Source of the DNA: CAZUDO01 sp964618895 | Lineage (GTDB): Bacteria > Desulfobacterota > Binatia > DP-6 | Assembly (NCBI GenBank): GCA_964618895.1 | Contig: CAZUDO010000081.1 | Coordinates: 32,383-96,382 of the forward strand | Length of the DNA: 64,000 nt | Direction of reading: 5' to 3' | Shown here: positions 24,603 to 33,098 of the stretch, one piece after another | Layout: the number at the start of each line of letters is the position of its first letter | Numbering within the stretch: the stretch's first letter is position 1 | Notes under the pieces: generated by a model | Told to the model about the DNA's origin: nothing | The model's database searches: none | What the model saw: only the letters and a program-made list of their open reading frames with translations | Position numbers and translations under genes: made by a program

Positions 24603-25376
24603 ATGGCGGCGGACATCCACGACCTGGCGCCGGAGCAGTTCTACGAAGAGGTGCACTCCTTCGAGTTCTGGTTCCAGGCCGTGGAGGGCTACCTGTCGGG
24701 CACCGCCTGGGGCCGGCGCCCGGAGACGGTCGACGTGCCGCCGGCGGTCGGGCCCGGGCGCGACCGGCTGATCACGGTGTTGTGCAACTACTGCGTGGGC
24801 GAGACCGCGGCACTCGAAGGGGCGAGCGGGCTGATCGCGATCGCGCCCGGACGCCTGGCGAAGGTGTTCCTGTCCACGCAGGTGGCGGACGAGGGTCGCC
24901 ACCTCGAGGTGTTCTACCACCGGCTGCGCGAGCTCGGCGTGCGCGAGCCGGAGCTCGAGGTCGAACGGCGCGCCAGCCGGAGCCTGCTCCTCTTCCGCCG
25001 CCGGCTGCTCGAGCTGGTGGCGGGCAAGGATTGGGAAGCCGCGATCTTCGCCCAGAACGTCATCCTCGAGGCCCTCGAGTTCGCCGTCTTCCACCACCAC
25101 GCCCAGGACGCCGACCCGGTGACGGGCGAGATCCTGCGCGGCGTCATCAAGGACGAGCGCCGGCACATCGGGTTCGGCGAGAACGAGCTCGGCCGCCGGC
25201 TCGCCAGCGCGCCGCACATCCGGGCGCGCCTCGGGCAGACGAAAAAGGAGCTCGACCCTCTCGTCCTGGACGCGCTCGAGGAGACGGCACGGCTGATCGG
25301 CCTCGAGCGCACCGACCAGGACCGGCTCGGGCGCATGTACCTCGGGTCGGTCGAACGCCTGGGATTCGCCCTGTGA
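24603..25376 (+). CDS. Ferritin-like diiron protein, second of a pair
   Basis: 257 residues, paralogous to the preceding gene. Conserved ligands are Glu67 (YCVGETAALEG), Glu97-xx-His100 (ADEGRHLEVF), Glu156 (NVILEALEF) and Glu185-xx-His188 (KDERRHIGFGE). All carboxylates and histidines are kept, so this is an intact metal site, not a dead paralogue. It begins 9 nt after the first gene, and its stop overlaps the zinc-ribbon gene's GTG start (GTGA). Function: a diiron oxidase of unknown substrate, likely working as a pair with the first protein. Confidence 0.73.
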   Translation: MAADIHDLAPEQFYEEVHSFEFWFQAVEGYLSGTAWGRRPETVDVPPAVGPGRDRLITVLCNYCVGETAALEGASGLIAIAPGRLAKVFLSTQVADEGRHLEVFYHRLRELGVREPELEVERRASRSLLLFRRRLLELVAGKDWEAAIFAQNVILEALEFAVFHHHAQDADPVTGEILRGVIKDERRHIGFGENELGRRLASAPHIRARLGQTKKELDPLVLDALEETARLIGLERTDQDRLGRMYLGSVERLGFAL

Positions 25377-25675
25377 CCGACCCGATGGCGCGTCCCGCCG
25401 ACGCCTCGGACGATGCGCGGCCGCGGCAGCGCTACGTCCTGGAGGACACCGGCTTCGACGAGGTGCCGAAGAAATACCGCCGCTTCTACCGCAAGTGGCG
25501 TGGTGCCGGCGACGCGCTGGCGCCGAACGAGGTCATCTGCCCCGTCTGCAAGGTGGTCATCCGCTCGACGCGCGAGCTGCGGCCGGGCGACCGCGTGTAC
25601 TGCATGCCGTGCATGTCCCGCCTGATGGTGGTGCGCACGGAGGCCGGAACGCTGGAGGGGCGGGTGGCCTACTAG
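25373..25675 (+). CDS. Small zinc-ribbon protein of the diiron operon
   Basis: 100 residues with a basic N-terminal half (PKKYRRFYRKWRG) and a four-Cys ribbon: Cys56/Cys59 (VICPVCK) and Cys77/Cys80 (YCMPCM). It resembles zinc or rubredoxin-like knuckles and could donate electrons or metal to the diiron pair. The spacing (CxxC-17-CxxC) is shorter than in standard rubredoxins. GTG at 25373 overlaps the upstream stop; an ATG at 25385 is an alternative. It converges with the BCAM0308-family gene, with 4 nt of overlap. Confidence 0.65.
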   Translation: MTDPMARPADASDDARPRQRYVLEDTGFDEVPKKYRRFYRKWRGAGDALAPNEVICPVCKVVIRSTRELRPGDRVYCMPCMSRLMVVRTEAGTLEGRVAY

Positions 25676-26208
25676 CGACAGTCGAGGGTGGCGTACAGGC
25701 TGCCGTCGTCGGACCAGCGGTACCTCGGCTGCCCGCCGAGCAGGCGCTGCAGGGCGTGGACGATGCGGTGGGCGAGCTTCTGGGAGGTGGTGAGGACCTC
25801 CAACGTATTACCGCGACGCTCGACCGAGACCACCCGCCGCTCGGGCTGCTTGGCACGTGCCCGGGCCGCGACATTCTCGATACGTCGGCGCACGAGGGCG
25901 TCCTGCGCCTGCACCGGCTCGCCGCGCACGAGCACGCGCCCCAAAAACTCCTCGGCCCCGACCTGCCGGCAGGCGGGACATACGACCCATTTGACCGTGG
26001 TCAGGAAGGCGTGACTGGGGGCGCGCCCGCGCCGCCAGACCCGATGCCGGAAGATCGCGCCGCAGCGCTCGCAGGCGGCGGGCTCGGCCAGGCGGCCCTG
26101 GCGTCGCTCGGCAGGGTGCTGTCTGCCGCTCGCGGTACCACCGCGGGTGAGGCTGCGGATCAGACCTTTGGAGGAAGGCATGAGGGGGATAAGCAGCCGC
26201 CGTGCCAT
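25672..26208 (-). CDS. BCAM0308-family zinc-ribbon protein
   Basis: About 178 residues. Features of the family: an N-terminal MPSSKGLIRSLTRGG, then a CxxC zinc knuckle (ACERCGAIFRH), VKWVVCPACRQVGAEEFLGR as the second knuckle, and a C-terminal half with ERRGNTLEVLTTSQKLAHRI. The family name comes from a Burkholderia cenocepacia gene which, as I recall, lies in its low-oxygen-activated locus. Function is unknown; the knuckles suggest RNA or ribosome binding. Starts at 26208 or 26181 are both possible. Confidence 0.7.
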   Translation of the reverse strand: MARRLLIPLMPSSKGLIRSLTRGGTASGRQHPAERRQGRLAEPAACERCGAIFRHRVWRRGRAPSHAFLTTVKWVVCPACRQVGAEEFLGRVLVRGEPVQAQDALVRRRIENVAARARAKQPERRVVSVERRGNTLEVLTTSQKLAHRIVHALQRLLGGQPRYRWSDDGSLYATLDCR

Positions 26209-26309
26209 CGCGCCACCACTGTCCGACCAGGCCAAACGGGTTCGGGCGATGCAATTTCCGGAATACCGTTCGCACTCTCGGGACGGTCTGCCGCCGGTGC
26301 GGGTGACCG

Positions 26310-28304
26310 TCACGGCGGCCCGTACGGCGCGAAGGGGTGGACGCGGGCGAGGCCGCGGGCCTCGGCGTCGGTCACCGGGCGCACGGCGCGGGTCTCGTCG
26401 AACCAGATGTACTCGTCGAACTGCTGCGGTAGGACGGCGTGGAAGTAGTGGCTCTGCAGCTCGGTGTCCGGCCGGTAGACGACGCCGATGGCGCGCTCGA
26501 GCCGCGGCGATGCCAGCTCGTCGCGCACCGCCGCGCGGGCCGGTGTGCGCAGGGGCAGGAAGAAGGCGGGCACGCCGCTGTCGTGGCAGAGCCGCTCGTA
26601 GCTTTGTGGATGGGCGGGGCGGACGTTCATCACGGCCATCGGTCCGTCCCAGGCGTGCGCGGCCGCTACCGTGCCGTGGTCGGTCCCGCAGCCGATGAGA
26701 TAGGCGCGCTCGCCGAACGCCTGCCGGCACAGATGGCCGACGTTGATCTCGCCGCGCACGCCCATCTCGGTGGCGGCCGCGTCGCCCAGGTGCGAGTTGT
26801 GCTCCCAGAGGACGGCCTTCGCCTGCGGGCCGTGGAAGCGCAAGAGGGCCTCCAGGGTTTCGAACATGTGCGTGTCGCGCAGGTTCCAGGATGCGGACCC
26901 GGCGTAGTACATGGCGCGGTAGTAGCGTTCCGCGTCGGCGACCACGCGCGCATTGCCGGCCGCGTCCAGGAAGCCTTCGCCGTCGGCCGCGGCGTACACG
27001 AGCTCGCGCGTGAGCAGGTCCTGCAGCATGGCGACCGCTTCCTGCTCGCACACCCGGTACTGTCCCGTGACGGCGGCCCGGCCGTAGGTGGCGGGATCGC
27101 CTTCCCAGGGCGTGAGACAGCCGTAGCGTTCGCGCGCCGTGCGCGCGACCGCGGGGTCGACGCGGTCGAGATACTCGAGCACCCGGGCGATCGAGCGGTA
27201 CATGCTGTAGAGATCGAGCCCGTAGAACCCGACCGGGGCGTGGGCGACGTTCCATTCGCGCAGCCACTCGACGAACGGGAGCACGTCGTGGTTGCGCCAC
27301 ATCCAGGTCGGGAAGCGCGCGAATGCCCGCCAGACGGGTGGCGGCAGGGCAGGCAGCCCCCGCACGTAGCGGTGGATGCGCGCCGCATCGGGCCAGTCGG
27401 CCTCGGCGGCGACGATGGTGAAGCCGCGTGAGCGGATCAAGGCCTGCGTGATGTGGGCCCGGAGCGCGTAGAACTCGGAGGTCCCGTGCGATGCCTCGCC
27501 GATCAACACCACGCGCGCGTCCCCGATCCGCTCCAGGAGCGACCCCACGTCGAGGCCGGAGATCCGGTCGGTGATGGGCTCGGCCGTTTCGCGGAGCAGG
27601 TGCGCGACGGTCGGGGACGCGCTCGCGCGCTCCGGGCGCCGGCCGGTCCACTCCTCCTCCGCCCAGCCCTGCGCGCCGATGAGCGGCACGAAGCGCACGT
27701 CGCCCAGGCTCTCGCGGCGCAGGCTGCCGTCCGCCTCGCGGGTGACGCGCACGAGCTGTTGCAGGGTCTTCTCCTCGCCGATCGGGATGACGAGTCGGCC
27801 TCCCACGGCAAGCTGGGCCAGCAACGCCTCGGGAATCTCGGGGCCGCCGGCCGTCACCACGATGGCGTCGTAGGGGGCATGTTCGTGCCAGCCGAGCGTG
27901 CCGTCGCCGTGCAGCACGTGCACGTTGTCGAGCCCGAGGGTCCGCAGCCGGGCTGTGGCGAGGTCGGCCAGTGCCCCGTGGCGCTCGATGGTGTACACCT
28001 CGTGCGCGACGCGCCCGAGGATGGCGGCGGCGTACCCCGACCCGGTGCCGATCTCGAGCACCCGATCGCGGGGTTCGAGCTGCAGGGCGGCCGTCATGAG
28101 GGCGACGATGTAGGGCTGCGAGATCGTCTGCCCCTCCGCGATCGGGAGCGGATGGTCCTCGTAGGCGAATTCGGCGAGCTCGGGCGGCAGGAAGGCCTCG
28201 CGCGGGACGGTCCGCATGGCCTCCAGTATCCTGGGATCGCGCACGCCCCGGGCGGCGATCTGTGTGCGGACCATGTGCTCCCGAGTGCTGGTGGAATCGA
28301 TCAT
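26310..28304 (-). CDS. PCMT-erythromycin esterase fusion
   Basis: 664 residues in two enzymes. Residues about 1-225 are protein-L-isoaspartate O-methyltransferase: MVRTQIAARGVRD, ISQPYIVALM, LEIGTGSGYAAAIL (SAM site), PIGEEKTLQQL. Residues about 245-660 are an erythromycin-esterase-like domain: LIGEASHGTSEFYALRA with the expected Glu/His, and LWEHNSHLGDA. The first repairs isoaspartate in aged proteins. The second family includes macrolide esterases but also many enzymes unrelated to resistance. A comparable fusion of an esterase domain with another enzyme is in the mycobacterial dormancy regulon. A role in stress survival fits the USP/CBS neighbourhood. Confidence 0.85.
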   Translation of the reverse strand: MIDSTSTREHMVRTQIAARGVRDPRILEAMRTVPREAFLPPELAEFAYEDHPLPIAEGQTISQPYIVALMTAALQLEPRDRVLEIGTGSGYAAAILGRVAHEVYTIERHGALADLATARLRTLGLDNVHVLHGDGTLGWHEHAPYDAIVVTAGGPEIPEALLAQLAVGGRLVIPIGEEKTLQQLVRVTREADGSLRRESLGDVRFVPLIGAQGWAEEEWTGRRPERASASPTVAHLLRETAEPITDRISGLDVGSLLERIGDARVVLIGEASHGTSEFYALRAHITQALIRSRGFTIVAAEADWPDAARIHRYVRGLPALPPPVWRAFARFPTWMWRNHDVLPFVEWLREWNVAHAPVGFYGLDLYSMYRSIARVLEYLDRVDPAVARTARERYGCLTPWEGDPATYGRAAVTGQYRVCEQEAVAMLQDLLTRELVYAAADGEGFLDAAGNARVVADAERYYRAMYYAGSASWNLRDTHMFETLEALLRFHGPQAKAVLWEHNSHLGDAAATEMGVRGEINVGHLCRQAFGERAYLIGCGTDHGTVAAAHAWDGPMAVMNVRPAHPQSYERLCHDSGVPAFFLPLRTPARAAVRDELASPRLERAIGVVYRPDTELQSHYFHAVLPQQFDEYIWFDETRAVRPVTDAEARGLARVHPFAPYGPP

Positions 28305-28350
28305 AAGGAGACGGAGCGCGCCACGGCGCCGACGTGCAGAGCGGCGCGGC

Positions 28351-28824
28351 TCAGCCGGCCGGGTTGCGCGGAGCCCGTGCGCCAGCGCCCGCCCGCACCC
28401 TGGTGGCGAGCGCACAGAGCGCGTTGAGCAGGTCGCTGCGGGTGAGAATGCCCACCAGCCGCCCGTCGTGCTCGACGGGTAGGGCCCCGATGCGTTCACG
28501 GCGCATGACCGCCGCGGCGTGCTCGATGTCTTCGCTGCTGCCGACGGTCAGGACGGTGCCCGTCATCACGTCGGCGACCGCGGTCGAGGTGGTCGCCCGG
28601 TGGGCCCGTGCCGGATGTTCTACTTCCTCGGCGATGCTCGGGAAGGCATCGCGCAGGTCGCGGTCGGTGATGATCCCGACCAGCGTCCCGTCCTGGACGA
28701 CGGGGAGCTGGTTGATGCGGAAGCGCTCGCAGACCTCCCGCGCGTGCTCGATCGAGTCCTGCGGTGCGACGGTGTGGACGGGGGCGTGCATCCAGCCGCT
28801 GACGGTCATGTCGGGAGTGTCCAT
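28351..28824 (-). CDS. Tandem CBS-domain protein
   Basis: 157 residues with two CBS motifs (about 8-60 and 80-140), each with a conserved DRDL/RSDLL end (VGIITDRDLRDAF and VGILTRSDLLNAL) and an M-GxVxTV start. Such pairs bind AMP, ATP or SAM and act as energy sensors. ATG at 28824, one base after the stop of the cytochrome gene, so the two are one operon. A second CBS gene of the same type lies at 53487. Confidence 0.85.
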   Translation of the reverse strand: MDTPDMTVSGWMHAPVHTVAPQDSIEHAREVCERFRINQLPVVQDGTLVGIITDRDLRDAFPSIAEEVEHPARAHRATTSTAVADVMTGTVLTVGSSEDIEHAAAVMRRERIGALPVEHDGRLVGILTRSDLLNALCALATRVRAGAGARAPRNPAG

Positions 28825-28825
28825 G

Positions 28826-29236
28826 TCACTTCACCTGAATCGACGACAGGTAGTCGGTGATGACCAGCAGCTTGCCACGCACCTCGGTACGGCGGGTGGC
28901 GTCCCAGGTCGACTGGGCGCGAAAGACCTCGCCCCAGACCGGCATGTCTGGATCGCCGTGGGCGCGCACGCTCTCGGTGCCGTCGATGTACTGCATCACG
29001 CGCATGAACGGGAACGTCCCGCCGTTGCGCTGGGCGATGGTGGTGAGATCCGTCGGCTTCGTGGTCATGAAGGTGCCGGCGATCCCGTCGCCCTTTCCGG
29101 CCGGGCCATGGCAGGCGCCGCAATACTGCACGTAGGTCGCTTTGCTGGGGTGCTCCGTTCCCGCAGCCCGAACAGACGGGGTGAGGACGATCGGAAGGAA
29201 GAGGGTCGCGACCACGAGCATCCGGTGTCCGTGCAT
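28826..29236 (-). CDS. Secreted mono-heme cytochrome c
   Basis: 136 residues. Signal peptide (MLVVATLFLPIVLTPSVRA) and one heme c site, YCGACHGPAGKGDG, with a likely axial Met in DPDMPVWGEVF. It is a soluble periplasmic class I electron carrier. The ATG at 29236 lies about 3 nt after the start of transcription expected from the sigma-54-like promoter, so its message may be leaderless. It is first in an operon with the CBS gene. Confidence 0.8.
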   Translation of the reverse strand: MHGHRMLVVATLFLPIVLTPSVRAAGTEHPSKATYVQYCGACHGPAGKGDGIAGTFMTTKPTDLTTIAQRNGGTFPFMRVMQYIDGTESVRAHGDPDMPVWGEVFRAQSTWDATRRTEVRGKLLVITDYLSSIQVK

Positions 29237-29248
29237 GGAATGTGGTGG

Positions 29249-29264
29249 AGCAAGGCTCATGCCC
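29249..29264 (-). promoter_or_regulatory. Sigma-54 promoter of the cytochrome c/CBS operon
   Basis: On the minus strand GGGCATGAGCCTTGCT keeps GG-N10-GC and TTGCT, with two deviations from the -24 consensus. The ATG at 29236 is 14 nt after the -12 C. It is paired divergently with the site at 29372-29386. Confidence 0.5.
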
Positions 29265-29371
29265 ATTCGTGACCGACGGATCGCGTGCATGCGTCGCGTT
29301 CCTGCGACACGGGACGATGGCTTGTCTCAGGAATGGGAATCGGGGCCTGTTCGTGCGCTCATGTGGCCTAC

Positions 29372-29386
29372 TGGCAACCCGCTTGC
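29372..29386 (+). promoter_or_regulatory. Sigma-54 promoter of the universal stress protein gene
   Basis: TGGCAACCCGCTTGC keeps TGGCA-N6-TTGC. The ATG at 29402 lies 16 nt after the -12 C, leaving a leader of about 4 nt with no ribosome-binding site. An AATGGGA motif shared with the formate dehydrogenase region lies at 29332-29338. Confidence 0.6.
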
Positions 29387-29401
29387 TACGCTCCTCGCAT
29401 C

Positions 29402-30292
29402 ATGAAGAACGCTCGACCGCTCGGCAATGTGCTGGTGGCAACCGACTTCTCGCGCGGCGCTGAGCAGGCGGTGGCGCGTGCGGTCCGGCTTCCCCTGAGC
29501 CCAGGGACCGAGGTGACCATCCTCCACGTGCTGGCCCCGGGGCTGGCTCCCGAGCGTCGGCCGGCGGTACGGGCCGCGGCCGAGCGGACACTCCGCGACC
29601 TCGCGACTACTGCCCGGGCCGCCATCAAGGCGCGCTGCCGCGACGTGGACGTCTTCACCAGCGTGGTCGAGGGCAGGCCCCACGTCGAGATCGCCCGGCG
29701 TGCGCGGCACCATCGGGCGGAGCTGATCGTCCTCGGCCGGCATGGCGCACGCACCGTGCGCGAGTTGCTGCTGGGGTCGACGGCGGAGCGCGCGCTGCGG
29801 GCGGGGTCGACGTCCCTGCTCATCGTCGCCCGGCCCCCGGCCGGACCGTACGTGCGGCCGCTCATCGCGGTGGACCTGTCGGACATCTCGCGTCAGGCGG
29901 CCGAGCTGGCGCTGCGGGTGAGCGCGCCGGCACCCCACACGATGGAGCTCGTGCACGCGCACGGAACCATTCCCGAAAGCGCCATCCGGCGTGCCGGCTT
30001 CTCCGACGCCGAGGTGCGGCGGCTGCAGCTCGACAGCAAGCGACAGGTCCGGGCGGCGCTACGGAAGTTCCTGGCGTCGTTCCCCGATGTGGCGGTCGGC
30101 CGGACGACCATCCTCCGGCGCGGGGACGCACGGCGGGTGATTCTCGACACGGCGTTCCAGCGCCGCCCCGATCTGCTGGTGCTCGGCTCGCACGGACGGT
30201 CCGGCCTTGCCCGGGTGCTGCTCGGGAGCGTGGCGGAGGCGGTCGTGCGTGCCGTGCGCTGCGACGTGTTGGTGGTGCACCCTCGCCCGTGA
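29402..30292 (+). CDS. Universal stress protein, tandem UspA domains
   Basis: 296 residues forming two UspA folds (about 8-150 and 152-296). Each has the N-terminal strand (VLVATDFS, LIAVDLS). ATP-binding-type glycine motifs end each half: IVLGRHGARTVRELLLGSTA and LVLGSHGRSGLARVLLGSVA. The second half's GxxGxGxxG-like element is the better preserved. Such proteins accumulate on starvation, oxygen limitation or metabolic arrest and bind ATP. Promoter and leader suggest near-leaderless expression from a sigma-54 site. Confidence 0.88.
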   Translation: MKNARPLGNVLVATDFSRGAEQAVARAVRLPLSPGTEVTILHVLAPGLAPERRPAVRAAAERTLRDLATTARAAIKARCRDVDVFTSVVEGRPHVEIARRARHHRAELIVLGRHGARTVRELLLGSTAERALRAGSTSLLIVARPPAGPYVRPLIAVDLSDISRQAAELALRVSAPAPHTMELVHAHGTIPESAIRRAGFSDAEVRRLQLDSKRQVRAALRKFLASFPDVAVGRTTILRRGDARRVILDTAFQRRPDLLVLGSHGRSGLARVLLGSVAEAVVRAVRCDVLVVHPRP

Positions 30293-30382
30293 CTCGGCCC
30301 GGCCGCACGTCCTTCGAGGTGCGCCACTGGCACACCCTGCACGCCGTTGGGCCGCCGGTACCACGCCAGCCCGTTGCAGGGT

Positions 30383-30547
30383 ATGGGGATGCGCATGGAC
30401 GCCTCCCTCGGCCGCGTCGCCCGTGAGATCGAGGGTCGCCCCGAGAACGCCCCGGGGACCGACAAGACCTGGGTGGTGCGCGCCATGTGGCAGTACCTCA
30501 GGTTCCTCCGCGAGCTGAAGAAGGCCCGACGTGTCGGCGGGCGATAG
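30383..30547 (+). CDS. Small protein upstream of a nucleotidyltransferase
   Basis: 54 residues, basic, with one likely helix (VRAMWQYLRFLRELKKARRV). No family is recognised. GCAGGG precedes the ATG at 30383. Its last 17 nt overlap the nucleotidyltransferase gene, so it is the coupled partner in a two-gene unit. This size and arrangement are compatible with a toxin-antitoxin-like pair, but nothing in the sequence proves that. Confidence 0.5.
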   Translation: MGMRMDASLGRVAREIEGRPENAPGTDKTWVVRAMWQYLRFLRELKKARRVGGR

Positions 30548-31052
30548 CGACTTCGCCGCTGCCCTCTCCGCTCTGGCGCGCGCAGGCACCGAGTTCGCCG
30601 TCGTGGGTGTGGGTGGCATCAACTTCTATGCGCGGGATCCGTCCGAAGCGGTCTTCACCCTCGACCTCGACGTGCTGCTGCGGCCCGATGTCGCCGTCCT
30701 GCGCGCTGCCCTCGCCGCGCTCGATCGCATCGGCTTCAGCTTCGCGGCCGGCGGGGAGCCGTTCGTCGATCTCGACGACGACGAAGCGCTCGCGGCCGTG
30801 GTGCGACGTGAGGCCACGCTGACGGCACGCAACACGGCCGGCACGCAAATCGATCTCATGCTGGCGATCACGGGCGCGCGGTACGATGACCTCGCCAAGG
30901 ATGCCGTCGAATTCAAGCTCGGCGACGCGGTCGTGCGAGTCGGGCGCCTCTCGCGCCTGCTGCGCGCGAAGGAAGCGGCCGGCAGGCCGAAGGACCGCGA
31001 GTTCCTGCGGGCATTCAAGGCCCGCTCGAAGAAGGGGCGTCCTCGGCGCTGA
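30531..31052 (+). CDS. Nucleotidyltransferase-fold protein
   Basis: 173 residues. The N-terminal half has the nucleotidyltransferase core: FAVVGVGGINFYARDP (GG at 28-29) followed by FTLDLDVLL with the metal-binding pair Asp45/Asp47. A third acidic residue may lie in TQIDLMLAI. The end is basic. Proteins of this type modify small molecules or act as MNT/AbiEii-type toxins or antitoxins by transferring NMP. It starts with GTG at 30531, overlapping the preceding small gene. Confidence 0.65.
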   Translation: MSAGDSDFAAALSALARAGTEFAVVGVGGINFYARDPSEAVFTLDLDVLLRPDVAVLRAALAALDRIGFSFAAGGEPFVDLDDDEALAAVVRREATLTARNTAGTQIDLMLAITGARYDDLAKDAVEFKLGDAVVRVGRLSRLLRAKEAAGRPKDREFLRAFKARSKKGRPRR

Positions 31053-31197
31053 CGCGGCGGCGCGACGAGTCTGGCGGGCTGGTCATCGGCAAGTCGTTTC
31101 TCGTTGCATTGTCGTGCGCCGCACCGCGACGGTGCCCGCGGCGCTCTTCGCCTGGTGGGAGTAGGCGAGTACCGACGCTGGTGGTACAGAGCAGGCG

Positions 31198-32565
31198 ATG
31201 CGTGACCGGCTGACGCTGCACGAGCTGGCCCAGCGCAGCGGGGAGCGCGTAGAGCGCCTTGCCGAGTGGCGCGCGCTCGGGCTCATCGACCCCACGGGAG
31301 ACGGGGAGCTCGGGTGGGACGATGTGCAGCGGACGCGGCTGATCCAGCTCTTGCTGCGGCGGGGGATCACCCTGGACGCCATCGCGCGGGCGGATCGCGA
31401 GCAGGGCTTCCTCGCCCACAGCGTGGAGACGATGTCACCGAGCGGCGTGCGGCCGGCGCGTCCCCTGCACGAGGCGACGGAGATGCTCGGGCACGACCCG
31501 GAGGCGTTCAGGCGGTTCTGGAGCGCGTCGGGGCTGGGCGAGCAGGGGGAGCCGCTCGACGACTACGACCTGCAGCTGCTGCGGGCGGTGAGGGTGGCCC
31601 TCGAAGCCGGCTTTCCGGAGGACGCCCTGGTGCAGCTCGCCCGGGTGTATGCCGACGCGCTGGGGCGGGTGGCGGACGCGGAGGTGCGACTGTTCCACTT
31701 CTACGTCCACGAGCGCCTGAAAGCGCAGGGGCTGTCCGGGCAGGAGCTCGTGGCGGCCTCCGATGCGGCCCGCGTCCGCACGGCCCCGCTGGTCGAGCCG
31801 CTGATTCTGTACTTCCACCAACGAGGTCTGGAGCGGGCGGTGCGGGAAGACGCGGTGATGCACCTGCAGGAGGAGGCGGGTCTGCTCCCGAAGCCCGATG
31901 TGCCGGGCCAGCTGCAGGTCGCGATCGTGTTCGTCGACCTGTCGAGCTTCACGCCGCTCGTCGAGGCGATGGGGGATGAGGCCGCGGCGCAGGTCCTGGA
32001 GCGCTTCTCGCGCCTGGTGCGCGAAGCCGCGAACCGCTGCGACGGGCGCGTCGGCAAACAGATCGGGGACGCCTTCATGCTGCTCTTTCCGGCGCCGCGG
32101 GCGGCGGTCGCCTGCGCGCTCGAGATCGAGTGGCGCGCGGCGGCAGAGCCCCAGTTCCCGGCGGTGCGCAGCGGCGTGCACTGGGGCCAGGTGCTGTACC
32201 GCGAAGGCGACTACGTCGGGGCCACCGTGAACGTCGCGGCGCGGCTGGCGCACGAGGCGGGGCGACACCAGGTGCTGGTGACGGCCGCGGTGCGGACGGA
32301 GGCGGGCACCCTGGCGGACGTCGAGTTCGTGCCGCTCGGAAGGCGACGGCTCCGCGGTCTGACCGAGGAGCTCGAGCTGTTCGAGGTCGTGGCCACGACC
32401 GGGCAGAAGCCCAGACGCCTGGTGGACCCGGTGTGCGGGATGGAGATCGACGCGGCCGAGGTGGCGGCGCGCCTGTCGGTCGGCGGCGAGGAGCGTGCCT
32501 TCTGCTCGCAGGAGTGCCTGCGGCGGTTCGTGCAGGCGCCGGAGCGGTACGGAGCGGGACGGTGA
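31198..32565 (+). CDS. MerR-like HTH / class III nucleotide cyclase / YHS fusion
   Basis: 455 residues. Residues 1-70 look like a MerR-type winged helix (LTLHELAQRSGERVERLAEW, DDVQRTRLIQLLLRRGITLD). A helical region follows (90-235). The cyclase domain (about 238-400) has Asp247 (VFVDLSSFT), Asp291 (GKQIGDAFM), and Asn345/Arg349 (TVNVAARL), so the metal and transition-state residues are intact. The C-terminus is a YHS domain (DPVCGM at 410-415, Cys436 and Cys440), associated with copper or other heavy-metal proteins. It would make cAMP or cGMP in response to a metal or DNA-bound signal. It lies beside copper-related remnants and a P-type ATPase. Confidence 0.75.
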   Translation: MRDRLTLHELAQRSGERVERLAEWRALGLIDPTGDGELGWDDVQRTRLIQLLLRRGITLDAIARADREQGFLAHSVETMSPSGVRPARPLHEATEMLGHDPEAFRRFWSASGLGEQGEPLDDYDLQLLRAVRVALEAGFPEDALVQLARVYADALGRVADAEVRLFHFYVHERLKAQGLSGQELVAASDAARVRTAPLVEPLILYFHQRGLERAVREDAVMHLQEEAGLLPKPDVPGQLQVAIVFVDLSSFTPLVEAMGDEAAAQVLERFSRLVREAANRCDGRVGKQIGDAFMLLFPAPRAAVACALEIEWRAAAEPQFPAVRSGVHWGQVLYREGDYVGATVNVAARLAHEAGRHQVLVTAAVRTEAGTLADVEFVPLGRRRLRGLTEELELFEVVATTGQKPRRLVDPVCGMEIDAAEVAARLSVGGEERAFCSQECLRRFVQAPERYGAGR

Positions 32566-32690
32566 GCTGCCGGCGACGGAAGGTGCGCAAGCGACATGGG
32601 CTCCCGGCGCCGCAACCCGCTCGACGATGCTCAGCTTCGAACGCGCCGCGCGGGGAGGCTTCGTGACTTGACAGCACGAGATGAGCCTGA

Positions 32691-33098
32691 ATGATGACGG
32701 TCGCCTTCCTGGCCAGGAACGCGCGGCGACTCGCGACGCCAGCGGACGCGAAGGGGCTCACGAATCCTCTCGAGCCGACGCCCCTCAACATCGCCGAGGC
32801 GCGCGATCACTTCGCCGACCACTGCGCGCTCTGCCACGCCAACGACGGAAGCGGGAAGACGATGATCAACGAGGGCCTCTATCCCCCGGCTCCCGACCTG
32901 CGCGCGGAGGATACGCAGCAGCTCTCGGACGGGGAGCTCATGTACATCATCAAGAACGGCATTCGCTTCACCGGGATTCCGGGATGGGGTGGCGCGGACG
33001 AGGACAACTGGAAGCTCGTGCTGTTCGTCCGACACCTCCCGGCGCTGTCGCCTCAGGAGCTCGAGCTCATGCGGGAGATCAGCGGGGCGGAACGATGA
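32691..33098 (+). CDS. Cytochrome c domain lacking its export signal
   Basis: 135 residues. Heme motif HCALCHANDGSGKT, then YPPAPDLRAEDTQQLSDGEL and IKNGIRFTGIPGWGG with a likely axial His/Met region. Relatives carry an N-terminal membrane or signal segment of about 25 residues; here the protein begins MMTVAFLARNARRLATPA, with no such segment. Either the start is upstream and lost, or the gene is truncated, in which case the cytochrome would not mature. It overlaps the multicopper-oxidase fragment by an ATGA. Confidence 0.6.
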   Translation: MMTVAFLARNARRLATPADAKGLTNPLEPTPLNIAEARDHFADHCALCHANDGSGKTMINEGLYPPAPDLRAEDTQQLSDGELMYIIKNGIRFTGIPGWGGADEDNWKLVLFVRHLPALSPQELELMREISGAER

